DNA from: Sandaracinobacter neustonicus
GTDB taxonomy: Bacteria > Pseudomonadota > Alphaproteobacteria > Sphingomonadales > Sphingomonadaceae
DNA length: 64,000 nt
Reading direction: 5' to 3'
Assembly (NCBI RefSeq): GCF_006385875.1
Contig: NZ_VFSU01000031.1
Span: 1 to 64,000, forward strand
In this document: in pieces, positions 17,045 through 26,740 of the stretch
Position numbering within the stretch: the stretch's first letter is position 1
Layout: each line of letters starts with the position of its first letter
The notes under the pieces: generated by a model
Told to the model about the DNA's origin: nothing
Databases searched by the model: none
What the model saw: the letters and a program-made list of their open reading frames with translations, nothing else
Translations under genes and position numbers: made by a program

Positions 17045-17503
17045 TTACGGTGCCCCGGCAAGCCAGCCCTGAAGGCCGCGATCCATCCTGACCGCGATTG
17101 CCAATGTGCCGCCCGCATAAGCCATGATGATCGCCGCCCGCGCCGGGCCGGGCAGACGGGCGAAGTTCCAGCGCCGTGCCTCGCCCAGCAGCAGGATCAG
17201 CGCCATCAGCAGGAACCATGGCGTGAACAGCAGCGCGGGCTGGCCTCGAACGGCCATGATCACGGCATCATGGATCAGCCCGCTGACAAGGAAGGTAGCA
17301 ACGAGCGCGGCTGCAGGTGGCAGCCAGCCGTTGAGCGGCGTAAAAACGAAACGGGAGAGGCCATAGCTCCAGATCGGGTTCCAGTGCCGCCAGAAACCGG
17401 CGAAGCTGGTGGCCCCGAGCGACCGCTGCAGCATGTTCCGCATCGAGCCTCGCGCCCCCAGCGGAACCCCGTTCCGCCGGTGCACATAGGCCGCCAGCGT
17501 CAT
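17045..17503 (-). CDS. Small MBOAT-like membrane protein
   Basis: A 152-residue protein beginning at the ATG at 17503, 29 bases downstream of gpsA on the same strand. GATSFAGFWRHWNPIWSYGL is the amphipathic signature of membrane-bound O-acyltransferases, and SGLIHDAVIM carries the expected membrane His. Full MBOAT enzymes have about 400 residues and 10 or more helices, whereas this one has only four or five. It is either a minimal acyltransferase-like protein or the conserved core of a family specific to this group. No frameshift or flanking remnant suggests decay. Confidence 0.6.
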   Translation of the reverse strand: MTLAAYVHRRNGVPLGARGSMRNMLQRSLGATSFAGFWRHWNPIWSYGLSRFVFTPLNGWLPPAAALVATFLVSGLIHDAVIMAVRGQPALLFTPWFLLMALILLLGEARRWNFARLPGPARAAIIMAYAGGTLAIAVRMDRGLQGWLAGAP

Positions 17504-17532
17504 CCGGGCACCGCGCCGCCCGTGCTGCGCGT

Positions 17533-18510
17533 TCAGCGGACTTCCGCGCGCAGCGGCCGGTTCAGCAGCCGGTCCATCACCTCCGGCACGGTGGCCTGCC
17601 CGGCCAGCAGGCTGGCGACGGCGGCCGAAATGGGCATGTCCACGCCGGCCTTCGCGGCAGCCTCGGCAAGCACCGGAGCCGTCGCCGCGCCTTCCGCGAC
17701 AGACAGTTTTCCGGCCAGCGCCTGCTCGGCCGTCTGCCCTTCGCCAAGCGCCATCCCCAGCCGCATGTTGCGCGATTGCGTGCTGCCGCACGTCAGCACC
17801 AGATCGCCAAGGCCCGACAGCCCCGCAAGCGTTTCCGCCCGCGCCCCGCGCGCCACGCCGAAGCGGGTCATTTCCGCAAAGCCGCGCGCGATGATGGCGG
17901 CGCGGGCATTTTCGCCCAACCCCGCGCCGATCGCCACGCCGCAGGCAATCGCCAGCACATTCTTCACCGCGCCGCCGATCTCCGCGCCGACGATATCGTC
18001 AGAGGCGTAAGGCCGGAAGGTCGGCCGCGCGATCCGCTCGGCAAGAGCAGCCGCCTGTCCCTCGCTCGCCGCCGCCAGCGTCACCGCCGTCGGCAGCCCG
18101 CGTGCGGTTTCCGCCGCGAAACTGGGGCCGGAAAGCACCGCCAGCGGCGCACCCGGCGCAGCTTCGGCCGCCACCTCCGCCATCAGCCGGTGCGACCCCG
18201 CCTCGATCCCCTTGGCGCACAAGACCAGCGTCGGCTTGGCCTCCAGCGGAGCCGAGCCCAGCACCCGCCCCAGAAACTGCGCAGGCGGCACCACCAGCCA
18301 CAGATCGATCCCGGCCAGATCCCTCAGATCGGTGGTCGCCCGCACCCGCGCGCTCAACTCAACACCCGGCAGAAACAGCGGATTGCTATGATCGCTGTTG
18401 ATGGACGCCACCACATCCGGCTCGCGCGCCCAGATCAGCACATCCTCACCCTGCGCCATGGCATTGGCAAGCGCCGTGCCCCATGCACCCGCACCGATAA
18501 CTGCGATCAT
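17533..18510 (-). CDS. gpsA: NAD(P)-dependent glycerol-3-phosphate dehydrogenase
   Basis: A 325-residue cytoplasmic enzyme reducing dihydroxyacetone phosphate to sn-glycerol 3-phosphate, the backbone of phospholipids. The N-terminal nucleotide-binding motif is [30 protein letters not shown] is the GpsA signature, and [17 protein letters not shown] contains the catalytic Lys. The C-terminal helical domain has [12 protein letters not shown]. The ATG overlaps the tsaD stop by 4 bases. It is in the gyrA-tsaD-gpsA-MBOAT-like transcription unit. Confidence 0.97.
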   Translation of the reverse strand: MIAVIGAGAWGTALANAMAQGEDVLIWAREPDVVASINSDHSNPLFLPGVELSARVRATTDLRDLAGIDLWLVVPPAQFLGRVLGSAPLEAKPTLVLCAKGIEAGSHRLMAEVAAEAAPGAPLAVLSGPSFAAETARGLPTAVTLAAASEGQAAALAERIARPTFRPYASDDIVGAEIGGAVKNVLAIACGVAIGAGLGENARAAIIARGFAEMTRFGVARGARAETLAGLSGLGDLVLTCGSTQSRNMRLGMALGEGQTAEQALAGKLSVAEGAATAPVLAEAAAKAGVDMPISAAVASLLAGQATVPEVMDRLLNRPLRAEVR

Positions 18511-19541
18511 GCCTTAACCCCTGCTCCTCGAACGGGTTCTGCCGAAAGATCGAGCGGCCAGCGCGGACGGGCCTGTGGGTCCGGCTCCGGCGCGAGTCCG
18601 GCGGCAATTCGTTCCTGCGCGGCCCATGCGATCATCGCGGCGTTGTCCGTGCACAGCTTCAACGGCGGGGCGATGAAGGGCAGGCCATGTTGCACGGCAA
18701 CCGCCTCCAGCGCGGCGCGCACCGCCTTGTTGGCAGCCACCCCGCCAGCCACCACCAGCGCCGTTGCATCCGGCATCGCCCGGACCGCGCGGGTCGTGCG
18801 ATCCGCCAGACAATCGGTCACTGCCGCCTGAAAGCTGGCGGCGATATCGGGCACCGCATATCGCCCGCTGTCCACCGCGCGCAGCACCGCGGTCTTCAGC
18901 CCGGCAAAGCTGAAATGCGGCTCGCCGGACCCCAGCAGCGGGCGCGGCAGCGGAACCGATTTCGGGTCGCCATGCTGGGCCGCAATTTCCACCGCCGGGC
19001 CGCCGGGAAAGCCCAGCCCCAGCATCTTCGCCACCTTGTCGAACGCTTCGCCTGCGGCATCGTCGATGGTGGTCGCCAGCCGCCGGTAAGCCCCCACGCC
19101 CTCCACCGCGATCAACTGGCAATGCCCGCCGGAGACCAGCAGCAGCAGATAGGGAAACTGCAATTCGGGCGCGACCAGCCGGGGCGACAGCGCGTGCCCC
19201 TCCAGATGATTCACCCCCCACAAGGGCTTATCAGCAGCGAAAGCCAGCGCCTTGCCCGTCACCAGCCCCACCATCACGCCGCCGACCAGCCCCGGCCCCG
19301 CCGTCGCCGCCACGGCGTCCACATCGCTCAGCGCCAGCCCGGCGTCCGCCAGCACGGCCTGCACCATCGGCCCCACCCGTTCGGCATGCGCCCGCGCCGC
19401 CAGTTCCGGCACCACACCGCCAAATGGCCGATGCTCGGCCTCCTGACTGGCGATGCGCTCCGCCAGTACCCGCCCGTCCGCCGTCACCAGCGCAACAGCG
19501 GTTTCGTCGCAGCTCGACTCAATGCCCAGAACCAACGTCAT
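18507..19541 (-). CDS. tsaD: tRNA N6-adenosine threonylcarbamoyltransferase
   Basis: A 344-residue ASKHA-fold enzyme that transfers threonylcarbamoyl to A37 of ANN-decoding tRNAs, acting with TsaB, TsaC and TsaE. The start is [18 protein letters not shown] at 19541, because further upstream in-frame codons run into gyrA. The metal-binding HLEGHALSP motif and [10 protein letters not shown] nucleotide loop are present, as is a C-terminal DNAAMIAWA segment. Length fits the family. It begins 13 bases after gyrA and overlaps gpsA by 4. Confidence 0.96.
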   Translation of the reverse strand: MTLVLGIESSCDETAVALVTADGRVLAERIASQEAEHRPFGGVVPELAARAHAERVGPMVQAVLADAGLALSDVDAVAATAGPGLVGGVMVGLVTGKALAFAADKPLWGVNHLEGHALSPRLVAPELQFPYLLLLVSGGHCQLIAVEGVGAYRRLATTIDDAAGEAFDKVAKMLGLGFPGGPAVEIAAQHGDPKSVPLPRPLLGSGEPHFSFAGLKTAVLRAVDSGRYAVPDIAASFQAAVTDCLADRTTRAVRAMPDATALVVAGGVAANKAVRAALEAVAVQHGLPFIAPPLKLCTDNAAMIAWAAQERIAAGLAPEPDPQARPRWPLDLSAEPVRGAGVKA

Positions 19542-19554
19542 TCGGGCACCAGCA

Positions 19555-22290
19555 TCATTCGGGCGCAGCCTCCGCTTCGGGTGCGCCGGACTCGTCCGCC
19601 GGGCCTTCGCCCTCATCCTCATCATCGCTCTCGCGAATCCGCGCGGCGGAAACGACATGTTCGGCATCCGCCACCTTGAACAAGGTCACACCCTGCGTCG
19701 CCCGCCCGGCGATGCGGATGTCACGCACCGGCATACGGATCAGCTTGCCCTGATCCGTCACCAGCATCAGCTGCTCGGCCGGCTCCACCGGGAAGCTCGC
19801 CACCACTTCGCCATTCCGCGCAGAAGTGTCGATGTTCACGATCCCCTTGCCGCCCCGGTTGGTGCGCCGATACTCATAGGCCGAACTGCGCTTGCCATAG
19901 CCGTTGGCGGTGATGGTCAGGATGAACTGCTCGTTCGCCGCCATCTGCTCGAACTGCGCCAGTTCCAGCCCTTCCAGCGTCGCCGGTTCGGATTTCCACG
20001 CAGCCGAGCGCAGATATTGCTCCCGCGCCTCGGTGCTGTTGCCGCCCCGCCGCAACACAGACAGCGAGATCACCTCGTCGCCATCTTCCAGATCCATGCC
20101 GCGCACGCCGGTTGCGGTGCGGCTCTGGAATTCGCGCACCGCCGTCACTTCGAAGCGCACCGCCTTGCCGCTGCGCGCGGCCAGCAGGATATCCTCGCTT
20201 TCGTGGCACAAGGTCACGCCGATCAGCCGGTCGTCCGAGCCTTCGTCGAAGCGCATCGCGATCTTGCCGTTGGACGGAACATTGGCAAACGCATCCATGC
20301 TGTTCCGCCGCACCAACCCCTTGGCGGTTGCGAACATCACGTGCAGCTGGCTCCACTCCGCTTCATCCTCGGGCAGCGGCAGCACGGTGCGGATCGTCTC
20401 GCCCGGCTCCAGCGGCAGCAGGTTCGCCATCGCCCGGCCCTTGGATTGCGGCGTGCCTTCGGGCAGCTTCCACACCTTCATGCGGTAAACCTTGCCGAAG
20501 GTGGAGAAGAACAGCACCGGCGCGTGGGTCATCGCCACGAACAGCTCGGTGATGACATCCTCTTCCTTGGTCGCCATCCCCTGACGGCCCTTGCCGCCGC
20601 GCTTCTGCGCCCGGTAACTGTCCAGCGAAACGCGCTTGATCCAGCCCGAATGCGTCACCGTCACAACCATGTCCTCGCGGGCGATCAGATCCTCATCGTC
20701 CACATCGTCGGCCTGCACCACTTCGGAACGGCGCGGCGTGGCGAACTGGTCGCGCACGGCGGTCAGTTCCTCGCGCATCACCTGCTCCAGCCGCGCCCGG
20801 CTGGAGAGAATCTCCAGCAGGTCGGCGATGGTCGCCGCCAGTTCCTTCAACTCCTCGCCGATCTCGTCGCGGCCCAGCGCCGTCAGCCGGTGCAGCCGCA
20901 AGTCCAGAATGGCGCGCACCTGCGCGTCAGACAGCCGGTAGCTGCCCGACGTCAGGTCCTCGCCCTCCAGCTCCAGCTCGGCATCATCCACCAGCTTCAG
21001 ATAGGGGGCGATTTCTGCCACCGGCCATTGCCGCGCCAGCAGCCTCTCCCGCGCCTCCGCCGGAGACGCAGAGCCGCGAATGATCGCCACCACCTCGTCC
21101 AGATTCGAAACCGCGATCACAAGGCCCAGCAACAGATGCGCCCGGTCCCGCGCCTTCTGCAGCAGGAAGCGCGAACGCCGCCCGATCACTTCCTCGCGGA
21201 AGGCGATGAAGGCCTCGATCACGTCGCGCAGGTTCAGCTGCTCCGGCCGCCCGCCGCGCAACGCCAGCATGTTCGCCGGAAAGCTGGATTGCGCCGGAGT
21301 ATAGCGCCACAGCTGGTTCAGCACGACATCCGCCACCGCGTCGCGCTTCAGTTCCAGCACGATGCGCACGCCCTCGCGGTTGCTCTCGTCGCGCAGGTCG
21401 GACACGCCCTCGATGCGCTTGTCCTTCACGGCCTCGGCGATCTTCTCCACCAGCCCGGCCTTGCCCACCTGATAGGGAATTTCCGTCAGCACGATCTGCT
21501 GACCGGTGCCGCGCCGCTCCTCGATCACATGGCGGCTGCGCATCAGGATCGATCCGCGCCCCGTGGTCATGGCGCTGGCGATGCCGTTGGTGCGCAGGAT
21601 CAGCGCGCCCGTCGGGAAATCCGGCGCGGGCACATACTCCATCAGCGCTTCCGCCGTGATCGCCCGATCGTCCAGATAGGCAAGGCAGCCGTTCACCACT
21701 TCGCCCAGATTGTGCGGGGCGATGTTCGTCGCCATGCCCACCGCGATGCCGCCCGCCCCGTTCACCAGCAAATTGGGGAAGCGCGCGGGCAGCACGCTCG
21801 GCTCCTGCTCCTGCCCGTCATAGTTGGGGACGAAGTCGACGGTGTCCTTGTCCAGATCGTCCAGCAGCGCTTCCGCCGCCTTGCTCAGCCGCGCCTCGGT
21901 GTAACGCATGGCGGCCGGCGGATCCGGGTCCATCGATCCGAAATTGCCCTGCCCGTCGATCAGCGTCAGCCGCATCGACCAGTCCTGCGCCATCCGCGCC
22001 AACGCATCGTAAATCGCGCTGTCGCCGTGCGGGTGATATTTCCCCATCACGTCACCGACGATCCGCGCGGATTTGCGGAACGGCTTGCCCGAACCAAAGC
22101 CATTTTCATGGCTGCCGAACAGGATGCGCCGGTGCACCGGCTTCAACCCGTCGCGCACATCGGGCAACGCCCGCGCGACAATCACCGACATCGCATAGTC
22201 GAGATAAGAGGTGCGCATCTCCTCCACGAGGCTCACGGGCGCAATATCGTCCCCGGGCAGGGGCGCGGTCGGTTCAATCGTGTCGGACAT
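19555..22290 (-). CDS. gyrA: DNA gyrase subunit A
   Basis: A 911-residue type II topoisomerase subunit that breaks and rejoins DNA to introduce negative supercoils together with GyrB. The catalytic Tyr130 is in MRYTEARLS. The quinolone-determining region reads [19 protein letters not shown]; Ser91 and Asp95 (equivalent to E. coli Ser83 and Asp87) are the susceptible-type residues. The GyrA box QKRGGKG separates gyrase from topoisomerase IV. The C-terminal beta-pinwheel is followed by an acidic tail rich in Asp, Glu and Ala. It is first in the operon with tsaD and gpsA. Confidence 0.98.
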   Translation of the reverse strand: MSDTIEPTAPLPGDDIAPVSLVEEMRTSYLDYAMSVIVARALPDVRDGLKPVHRRILFGSHENGFGSGKPFRKSARIVGDVMGKYHPHGDSAIYDALARMAQDWSMRLTLIDGQGNFGSMDPDPPAAMRYTEARLSKAAEALLDDLDKDTVDFVPNYDGQEQEPSVLPARFPNLLVNGAGGIAVGMATNIAPHNLGEVVNGCLAYLDDRAITAEALMEYVPAPDFPTGALILRTNGIASAMTTGRGSILMRSRHVIEERRGTGQQIVLTEIPYQVGKAGLVEKIAEAVKDKRIEGVSDLRDESNREGVRIVLELKRDAVADVVLNQLWRYTPAQSSFPANMLALRGGRPEQLNLRDVIEAFIAFREEVIGRRSRFLLQKARDRAHLLLGLVIAVSNLDEVVAIIRGSASPAEARERLLARQWPVAEIAPYLKLVDDAELELEGEDLTSGSYRLSDAQVRAILDLRLHRLTALGRDEIGEELKELAATIADLLEILSSRARLEQVMREELTAVRDQFATPRRSEVVQADDVDDEDLIAREDMVVTVTHSGWIKRVSLDSYRAQKRGGKGRQGMATKEEDVITELFVAMTHAPVLFFSTFGKVYRMKVWKLPEGTPQSKGRAMANLLPLEPGETIRTVLPLPEDEAEWSQLHVMFATAKGLVRRNSMDAFANVPSNGKIAMRFDEGSDDRLIGVTLCHESEDILLAARSGKAVRFEVTAVREFQSRTATGVRGMDLEDGDEVISLSVLRRGGNSTEAREQYLRSAAWKSEPATLEGLELAQFEQMAANEQFILTITANGYGKRSSAYEYRRTNRGGKGIVNIDTSARNGEVVASFPVEPAEQLMLVTDQGKLIRMPVRDIRIAGRATQGVTLFKVADAEHVVSAARIRESDDEDEGEGPADESGAPEAEAAPE

Positions 22291-22378
22291 GGGAAATCGC
22301 CTACAGCCCCGCGCCGCTCTTGGAAAGCACCCAGAGACAGGTCATGAAGCCTCAACCGAGCATATGGAGAATCACGCA

Positions 22379-23005
22379 ATGCGCCTGTTCATCGCCACCG
22401 CCCTCCTCGCCACGCTGGCCGCCCCCGTGGCCGCGCAGAACAGCCATTGCGCAGCCCTCCCCGCCACCGCCCGCGTCGAAGTGCGGGGGCCCGATAACGT
22501 GATCCCCGCCCAGCTGACCCCGCGCGGCTTCACCTGCCCGCGCGGCTTCGTCACCGAAACCGTCGGACCCGTCACCCGCTGCCGCCAGCCCGGGCCGGTG
22601 CGCGTGGAAACCGCCGAACCCCGGCGCGACTGCTACGCCAGCCTGCCGCTCGGCCCCGTGCGCGGCGTGCCCGGACAAGCCCGCCCCACCATGCAATGCC
22701 CCACCAACCCCACCATCGACAATATCATCGCCGTCCGCGGCGCCAACGTCGGCTGGCAGGACGTCACCCTGACAGCCCCCACCTCGGCCGCCGTCACCAT
22801 CACCCACCTGCGCTCCACCGCCGCCAACGTGCCCGCCGCGCAAAACCCCAACACGCAGGATTGCTTCCCACACAATTGCCGCCTGATCCGCCTCACCACC
22901 CGCGCCAGCACCCCGGGCCGCATCGACCTCACACTGGCCACCCCCAACAACGCCTCCACCTCCAGCTTCAGCGTCAACGCCGAAGCGCAGTGCCCCGGGC
23001 GTTGA
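22379..23005 (+). CDS. Secreted cysteine-containing protein of unknown function
   Basis: The ATG at 22379, with GGAG 8 bases ahead, gives 208 residues. MRLFIATALLATLAAPVAAQ is a signal peptide. The mature part has an even number of Cys in short pairs (FTCPRGFVTETVGPVTRC, then RRDC and TMQC, then DCFPHNC and a C-terminal Cys), so disulfides in the periplasm are likely. A beta-rich second half begins IDNIIAVRGANVGWQDVTLT. I do not recognise the family. It is a single gene diverging from gyrA, and it ends 10 bp before a long inverted repeat. Confidence 0.75.
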   Translation: MRLFIATALLATLAAPVAAQNSHCAALPATARVEVRGPDNVIPAQLTPRGFTCPRGFVTETVGPVTRCRQPGPVRVETAEPRRDCYASLPLGPVRGVPGQARPTMQCPTNPTIDNIIAVRGANVGWQDVTLTAPTSAAVTITHLRSTAANVPAAQNPNTQDCFPHNCRLIRLTTRASTPGRIDLTLATPNNASTSSFSVNAEAQCPGR

Positions 23006-23015
23006 GCCTGATGCG

Positions 23016-23215
23016 GTGAGGGGAGGAGGCAGGGGCTCTGCCCCTGCACCCCGGCAGGAGGGTGACCCTCCTGCACCTCCAAAGTTTTTGAAAAGGCCCC
23101 CCGGCAGATGTTGGCTCCCAGCCAGCGCTTGCCGGGGGGCCTTTTCAAAAACTTCGGGGGTCAAGGGGCGTCACGCCCCTTGTGGGGGGTGCGGGGGGCA
23201 AAGCCCCCTGCCTCC
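23016..23215. repeat. Long inverted repeat at a convergent gene junction
   Basis: A perfect 25-bp inverted repeat (23082-23106 with 23130-23154) containing TTTTTGAAAAGGCCCCCCGG is separated by 23 bases. Outside it, each side carries G-type palindromes: GCAGGGGCTCTGCCCCTGC on the left, and GGGGCGTCACGCCCC plus GGGGGCAAAGCCCCC on the right. The whole 200 bp can fold into one cruciform. It sits exactly between two converging genes, so it can terminate both transcripts, but it is much larger than a terminator needs to be. Confidence 0.85.
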
Positions 23216-23220
23216 AACGC

Positions 23221-24117
23221 TCAACGCGGCAGATACAACACCGGATCCAATGTGCGTCGGCCTTGTCGCAGCTGGAAGTGGAGTTGCGGTTCGTTGGCGG
23301 AGCCGCTGGTGCCGGCGCGGGCGATGGGTTGGCCGCGTTGGACTTTGGTGCCGCGGTCCACGAGGGCGTCTTCGAGGTGGCCGTAGGCGCTGACGGTGCC
23401 GCCGGGGTGCCGGATCAGGATCATCAGGCCGAAGCCGGTGATGGCATCGCCGACATAGACGACTTCGCCGTCTGCGGCGGCGCGCACGGTCGCGCCTTTG
23501 GTGGTTTTGATGTTGATGCCGTCGTTGAAGCGCCCCCCGGCCTTGGGTCCATAGCGGGAGAGGATGACGCGCCCGTCCACCGGCCATGAGAGTTGCGGCA
23601 CGGTGGCGGCGGCTTGCGTGGGCGGCACTTGCGGGCGGGCGGCCCCGGCTTCGGCGGCGGGGGCGGAGCCGCTGATGGCGTCGTCCACGTCCAGCGCGAA
23701 GCCGCCCGAGGGAGCGGTTCGGGGCGGTGTGGGGCGCGACTGGCCTGTCGTGGGCTGGCCGGGCTGGGTGCGGCTGGCCTGTTGCGGCGGCGCGCCGATG
23801 GGAATGAACAGCGCCTGCCCCACCTGAATCACCGAATCGCGATCCAGCTTGTTGGCGGCGGTGATTCGCCCCCATGGCACGCCATAGGCCTTGGCGATGG
23901 CGAGGCCGGTTTCCCCGCGCTTCACGATGTGGCGGCGGCCGCCGGGCACGGCAGCGCCATCTGCCTTCACGGCGGCGGGCTGCCAGCCGGATTGCGGCGG
24001 CTTGGGCGGCGGGGCGGGCGGCTGCACGGTGATGCGGCTGGCGGACCGCTTGGGCGGCTGCGGGGTGGCGCAGGCGCTGATCAACGCGAGTGTCAGAAGG
24101 GGGGAAAGGCGTCGCAC
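23221..24117 (-). CDS. LysM and degenerate LytM (M23) lipoprotein, NlpD-like
   Basis: A 298-residue lipoprotein with signal MRRLSPLLTLALISAC and lipidated Cys16. A LysM peptidoglycan-binding domain lies near 60-108 (IVKRGETGLAIAKAYGVPWG). After a Pro/Ala-rich linker, an M23/LytM domain occupies 175-298 (WPVDGRVILSRYGPKAGGRF). The usual zinc-binding HxGxD is NDGIN here, and the HxH before the last strand is QLH, so the metal ligands are lost. Such proteins activate amidases at division, as NlpD does for AmiC. The sequence therefore predicts a regulator and not a hydrolase. Confidence 0.87.
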   Translation of the reverse strand: MRRLSPLLTLALISACATPQPPKRSASRITVQPPAPPPKPPQSGWQPAAVKADGAAVPGGRRHIVKRGETGLAIAKAYGVPWGRITAANKLDRDSVIQVGQALFIPIGAPPQQASRTQPGQPTTGQSRPTPPRTAPSGGFALDVDDAISGSAPAAEAGAARPQVPPTQAAATVPQLSWPVDGRVILSRYGPKAGGRFNDGINIKTTKGATVRAAADGEVVYVGDAITGFGLMILIRHPGGTVSAYGHLEDALVDRGTKVQRGQPIARAGTSGSANEPQLHFQLRQGRRTLDPVLYLPR

Positions 24118-24274
24118 GCTGTCAGCCTTAGAGGATCGGAAGCCGTCGGGGAATCCCGCTTGACCATACCGCAGCGCCGAAAAGAGTCGGAAATTTTTAC
24201 AGCGTGGCAGGGAGTGGGTGTCGGGATGGAGATTTAATATATTGAAATATAATGATAATTTTTAGTCTCGATGG

Positions 24275-24291
24275 TTGGCATACCATGTGCA
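24275..24291 (+). promoter_or_regulatory. Candidate sigma-54 promoter
   Basis: TTGGCATACCATGTGCA matches the sigma-54 consensus TTGGCAC-N5-TTGCA at nearly every informative position: GG at 24277-24278 and GC at 24289-24290 separated by exactly 10 bases. An A+T-rich tract, unusual in this genome, lies immediately upstream (24229-24268) and could bind an activator or integration host factor. No coding sequence starts downstream on this strand, but a terminator hairpin does follow. Confidence 0.45.
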
Positions 24292-24301
24292 TGTGCGAAG
24301 G

Positions 24302-24412
24302 GGCCGGTGGGGGCAATCTCCGGCACGAGACAGGTTCGTCACCAGCAACAGGGGTGGGCGATCAGGATCGTCACGGTGAGGCGGCAGCGCGGGGGCGCTG
24401 CCGCCTCCCTTC
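24302..24412 (+). ncRNA. Candidate sigma-54-dependent small RNA
   Basis: The interval from the expected start (12 bases after the GC element) to the terminator is about 110 bases, contains no plausible gene and ends in a perfect 11-bp hairpin (GGCGGCAGCGC at 24380-24390, loop GGGG, GCGCTGCCGCC at 24395-24405) followed by TCCCTTCGTTT. Promoter, short untranslated interval and terminator are the layout of a small RNA gene. There is no direct evidence of expression. Confidence 0.3.
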
Positions 24413-24429
24413 GTTTCAGGCCCCTGTTC

Positions 24430-24670
24430 GGGCGATTATAACCTTTGCAAACGTGCATCGCTCGCCCGTCCTCTGTCCCGCGCCCACCCTCTCTCCCCCG
24501 CTCAGGCTGAGCTTGTCGAAGCCCCGGACGTGAAAGCGCGACGGCTGAGCAGGGGGGCCTGCGCTACGGGCTTCGACAAGCTCAGCCTGAGCGGGACAGG
24601 GTAGCCTGAGAGGAAGGGAGGGGCGGCAAGCGCCGAAAAGCCGACGGGTTTGCAAAGACTGCAATCGCCC
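24430..24670. repeat. MITE-like element, copy 1 (241 bp)
   Basis: The left end GGCGATTATAACCTTTGCAAAC (24431-24452) and right end, read on the other strand, GGCGATTGCAGTCTTTGCAAAC, form terminal inverted repeats of about 23 bp. Inside is a pair of inverted D modules, GCTCAGGCTGAGCTTGTCGA (from 24501) and its complement near 24574-24597. The second copy is at 53468. The short direct repeat CCTTCGTTTCAGG lies outside both ends (24408-24420 and 24669-24681). There is no coding capacity, so if mobile it depends on a transposase elsewhere. Confidence 0.7.
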
Positions 24671-24713
24671 TTCGTTTCAGGATCAGGCCCGCGTTCGGGC
24701 CGGGTCCGCCGCG

Positions 24714-25472
24714 TCAGCCTTCCAGCTTCGCTGTCAGCGCCGCCATCGTCTGCCGGTGCGTCAGGTCCAGATGCAGCGGCGTGACAGATACGAAGCCGTC
24801 GCGGACCGCTTCCAGATCGCTGCGGTGGGCGGGCGTCTCCACTTCGCGGCCATAGCCGAACCAGTAATAGGGAAAGCCGCGCGGATCGGTGCGGGCGTCG
24901 ATCTTGATATGCCCGTAATCGCGGAAGCCCTGCTCCGTCACGCGCACGCCATGGGGCACGGCGAGCGGCGGAAAGTTGATATTCACCAGCACGCCGTCGC
25001 CCCATTCGGCTTCAGCCACCTTGCGGATGATGTCCGCGCCTGTCGCTTCGGCGGCGGCGAAGCTTTCCTTGCCGAAGCTGTAATCCGCCATCGCCTGAGA
25101 CAGCGCGATGGAGCGGATGCCCGCCAGCGTGCCCTCCATCGCGGCGGAAACCGTGCCGGAATAGGTGAGGTCCTCGGCCATGTTCGGCCCCCGGTTCACG
25201 CCTGACAGGATCAGGTCCGGCTTCAGCCCGCCCATCAGCTGCCCCAGCGCCATCATCACGCTGTCGGTCGGGGTGCCCGCCACCGCGAAGCGGCGTGGCC
25301 CCAGTTCGCGCACGCGGATCGGCTTCGTCAGCGTCAGCGAATGGCCCGCGCCCGATTGCTCCTCGGCCGGGGCGACAAACCACAGATCGTCGGAGACCTG
25401 CCGCGCGATCCGCTCCAGCGCGGCAAAGCCCGGCGCGTGAATGCCGTCGTCGTTGGTCAGAAGAATGCGCAT
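24714..25472 (-). CDS. surE: 5'/3'-nucleotidase SurE
   Basis: A 252-residue metal-dependent phosphatase acting on nucleoside monophosphates and polyphosphate under stress. The N-terminal [15 protein letters not shown] holds Asp8 and Asp9. Ser40 lies in EEQSGAGHSLT, and the Asn loop is SGVNRGPNMAEDLTYSGTVS. All metal-binding residues are present. The ATG overlaps the serS stop by one base (TGATG), so the two are translationally coupled. Length is normal for the family. Confidence 0.96.
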   Translation of the reverse strand: MRILLTNDDGIHAPGFAALERIARQVSDDLWFVAPAEEQSGAGHSLTLTKPIRVRELGPRRFAVAGTPTDSVMMALGQLMGGLKPDLILSGVNRGPNMAEDLTYSGTVSAAMEGTLAGIRSIALSQAMADYSFGKESFAAAEATGADIIRKVAEAEWGDGVLVNINFPPLAVPHGVRVTEQGFRDYGHIKIDARTDPRGFPYYWFGYGREVETPAHRSDLEAVRDGFVSVTPLHLDLTHRQTMAALTAKLEG

Positions 25473-26740
25473 CAGGCCCCCGGAATCAATGTGTCGATGC
25501 CGCCCATATAGGGCTTCAGCACGTCGGGAACCCTCACGCTTCCGTCCGGCTGCTGGTGGTTTTCCAGCACCGCAACCAAAGTCCGCCCCACGGCGAGGCC
25601 CGATCCGTTCAGCGTGTGAACGAAATTCGTGCCCTTGTCGCCGCGCACCTTCCAGCGCGCATCCATCCGCCGGGCCTGAAAATCCCCGCAGTTGGAAACC
25701 GAGCTGATCTCCCGATAGGCCCCGGCGCCCGGCAGCCACACTTCCAGATCGAAGGTCTTGCGCGCCGAAAAGCCCATGTCGCCCGCGCACAGCAGCATCC
25801 GCCGATAGGGCAGCTCCAGCGCCTCAAGGATCGCCTCGGCGGCCAGCAGCATCCGCTCATGCTCGGCGTCGGACTCGTCCGGCTTGCAGATCGTCACCAG
25901 TTCCACCTTCTCGAACTGGTGCTGGCGGATCAGCCCGCGCGTGTCCTTGCCGGCCGCACCCGCCTCGCTGCGGAAACAGGGCGTCAACGCCGTCAGCTTC
26001 AGCGGCAGCACATCGGCATCCAGAATCTGCTCGCGCACAAGGTTGGTCAGGCTCACTTCCGCCGTGGGGATCAGCCAGCGCCCGTCCGTCGTCCGGAACA
26101 GATCCTCGGCGAACTTCGGCAGCTGCCCGGTGCCATACATGGCGTCGTCGCGCACCAGCAGCGGCACCACCGTCTCGCGCCAGCCGGCTTCCACCTGCCG
26201 GTCAAGCATAAACTGCCCCAGCGCCCGGTGCAGCCGCGCCAGCTGCCCGCCCAGCACCATGAAGCGCGCGCCGGACAGCTTCGCCGCCCCTTCCGGGTTC
26301 CAGCCCAGCGCCTCGGCCAGCGCGTCATGCTCGGCCCCGCCATTGCGCGGCGTGCCCCAGCGCTTCGTTTCCACATTGCCATGCTCGTCCGTGCCGTCGG
26401 GCACATCGTCTGCGGGCAGGTTGGGAATGGAGGCGACCAGCGCTTCCACCGCCGCCGCCCGCTCGCGCTCCTCAGCTTCGGCCCCGGCGATCTCCGCCTT
26501 CAGCACCGACACCTCCGCCATCAGCGCGTTGGCCTTGTCCTCATCCTTCTGCGCCTTGGCCGCGCCGATCGCCTTCGAAGCCTCGTTGCGCCGCGCCAGC
26601 GCCGTCTGCAACGCCGTCTGCACGGCGCGCAACGCAGCATCCGCCGCCAATATCGGGGCAGAGGCATTCACCACCCCCCGGCGGGCCAAGGCGGCATCAA
26701 AAGCGGCGGCATCGCTGCGGATCAGTTTCAGGTCATGCAT
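25472..26740 (-). CDS. serS: Seryl-tRNA synthetase
   Basis: A 422-residue class II synthetase charging tRNA-Ser and tRNA-Sec. The N-terminal 110 residues form the coiled-coil arm that contacts the long variable arm ([20 protein letters not shown]). The catalytic core includes motif 2, [20 protein letters not shown], with [10 protein letters not shown] after it, and motif 3, [19 protein letters not shown]. The length equals the usual bacterial enzyme. It is first in the serS-surE pair and diverges from the SDR gene over 108 bp. Confidence 0.98.
   Translation of the reverse strand: MHDLKLIRSDAAAFDAALARRGVVNASAPILAADAALRAVQTALQTALARRNEASKAIGAAKAQKDEDKANALMAEVSVLKAEIAGAEAEERERAAAVEALVASIPNLPADDVPDGTDEHGNVETKRWGTPRNGGAEHDALAEALGWNPEGAAKLSGARFMVLGGQLARLHRALGQFMLDRQVEAGWRETVVPLLVRDDAMYGTGQLPKFAEDLFRTTDGRWLIPTAEVSLTNLVREQILDADVLPLKLTALTPCFRSEAGAAGKDTRGLIRQHQFEKVELVTICKPDESDAEHERMLLAAEAILEALELPYRRMLLCAGDMGFSARKTFDLEVWLPGAGAYREISSVSNCGDFQARRMDARWKVRGDKGTNFVHTLNGSGLAVGRTLVAVLENHQQPDGSVRVPDVLKPYMGGIDTLIPGA

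Noticed and set aside
19453-22347. A plus-strand open frame of 964 codons
   Set aside because: It is antisense to gyrA and the start of tsaD, with low-complexity His/Gln/Arg composition and no plausible start site.
24252-24533. Plus-strand open frame of 93 codons over the small RNA candidate
   Set aside because: It starts upstream of the predicted transcription start, runs through the terminator and into the MITE-like element, and has no ribosome site.
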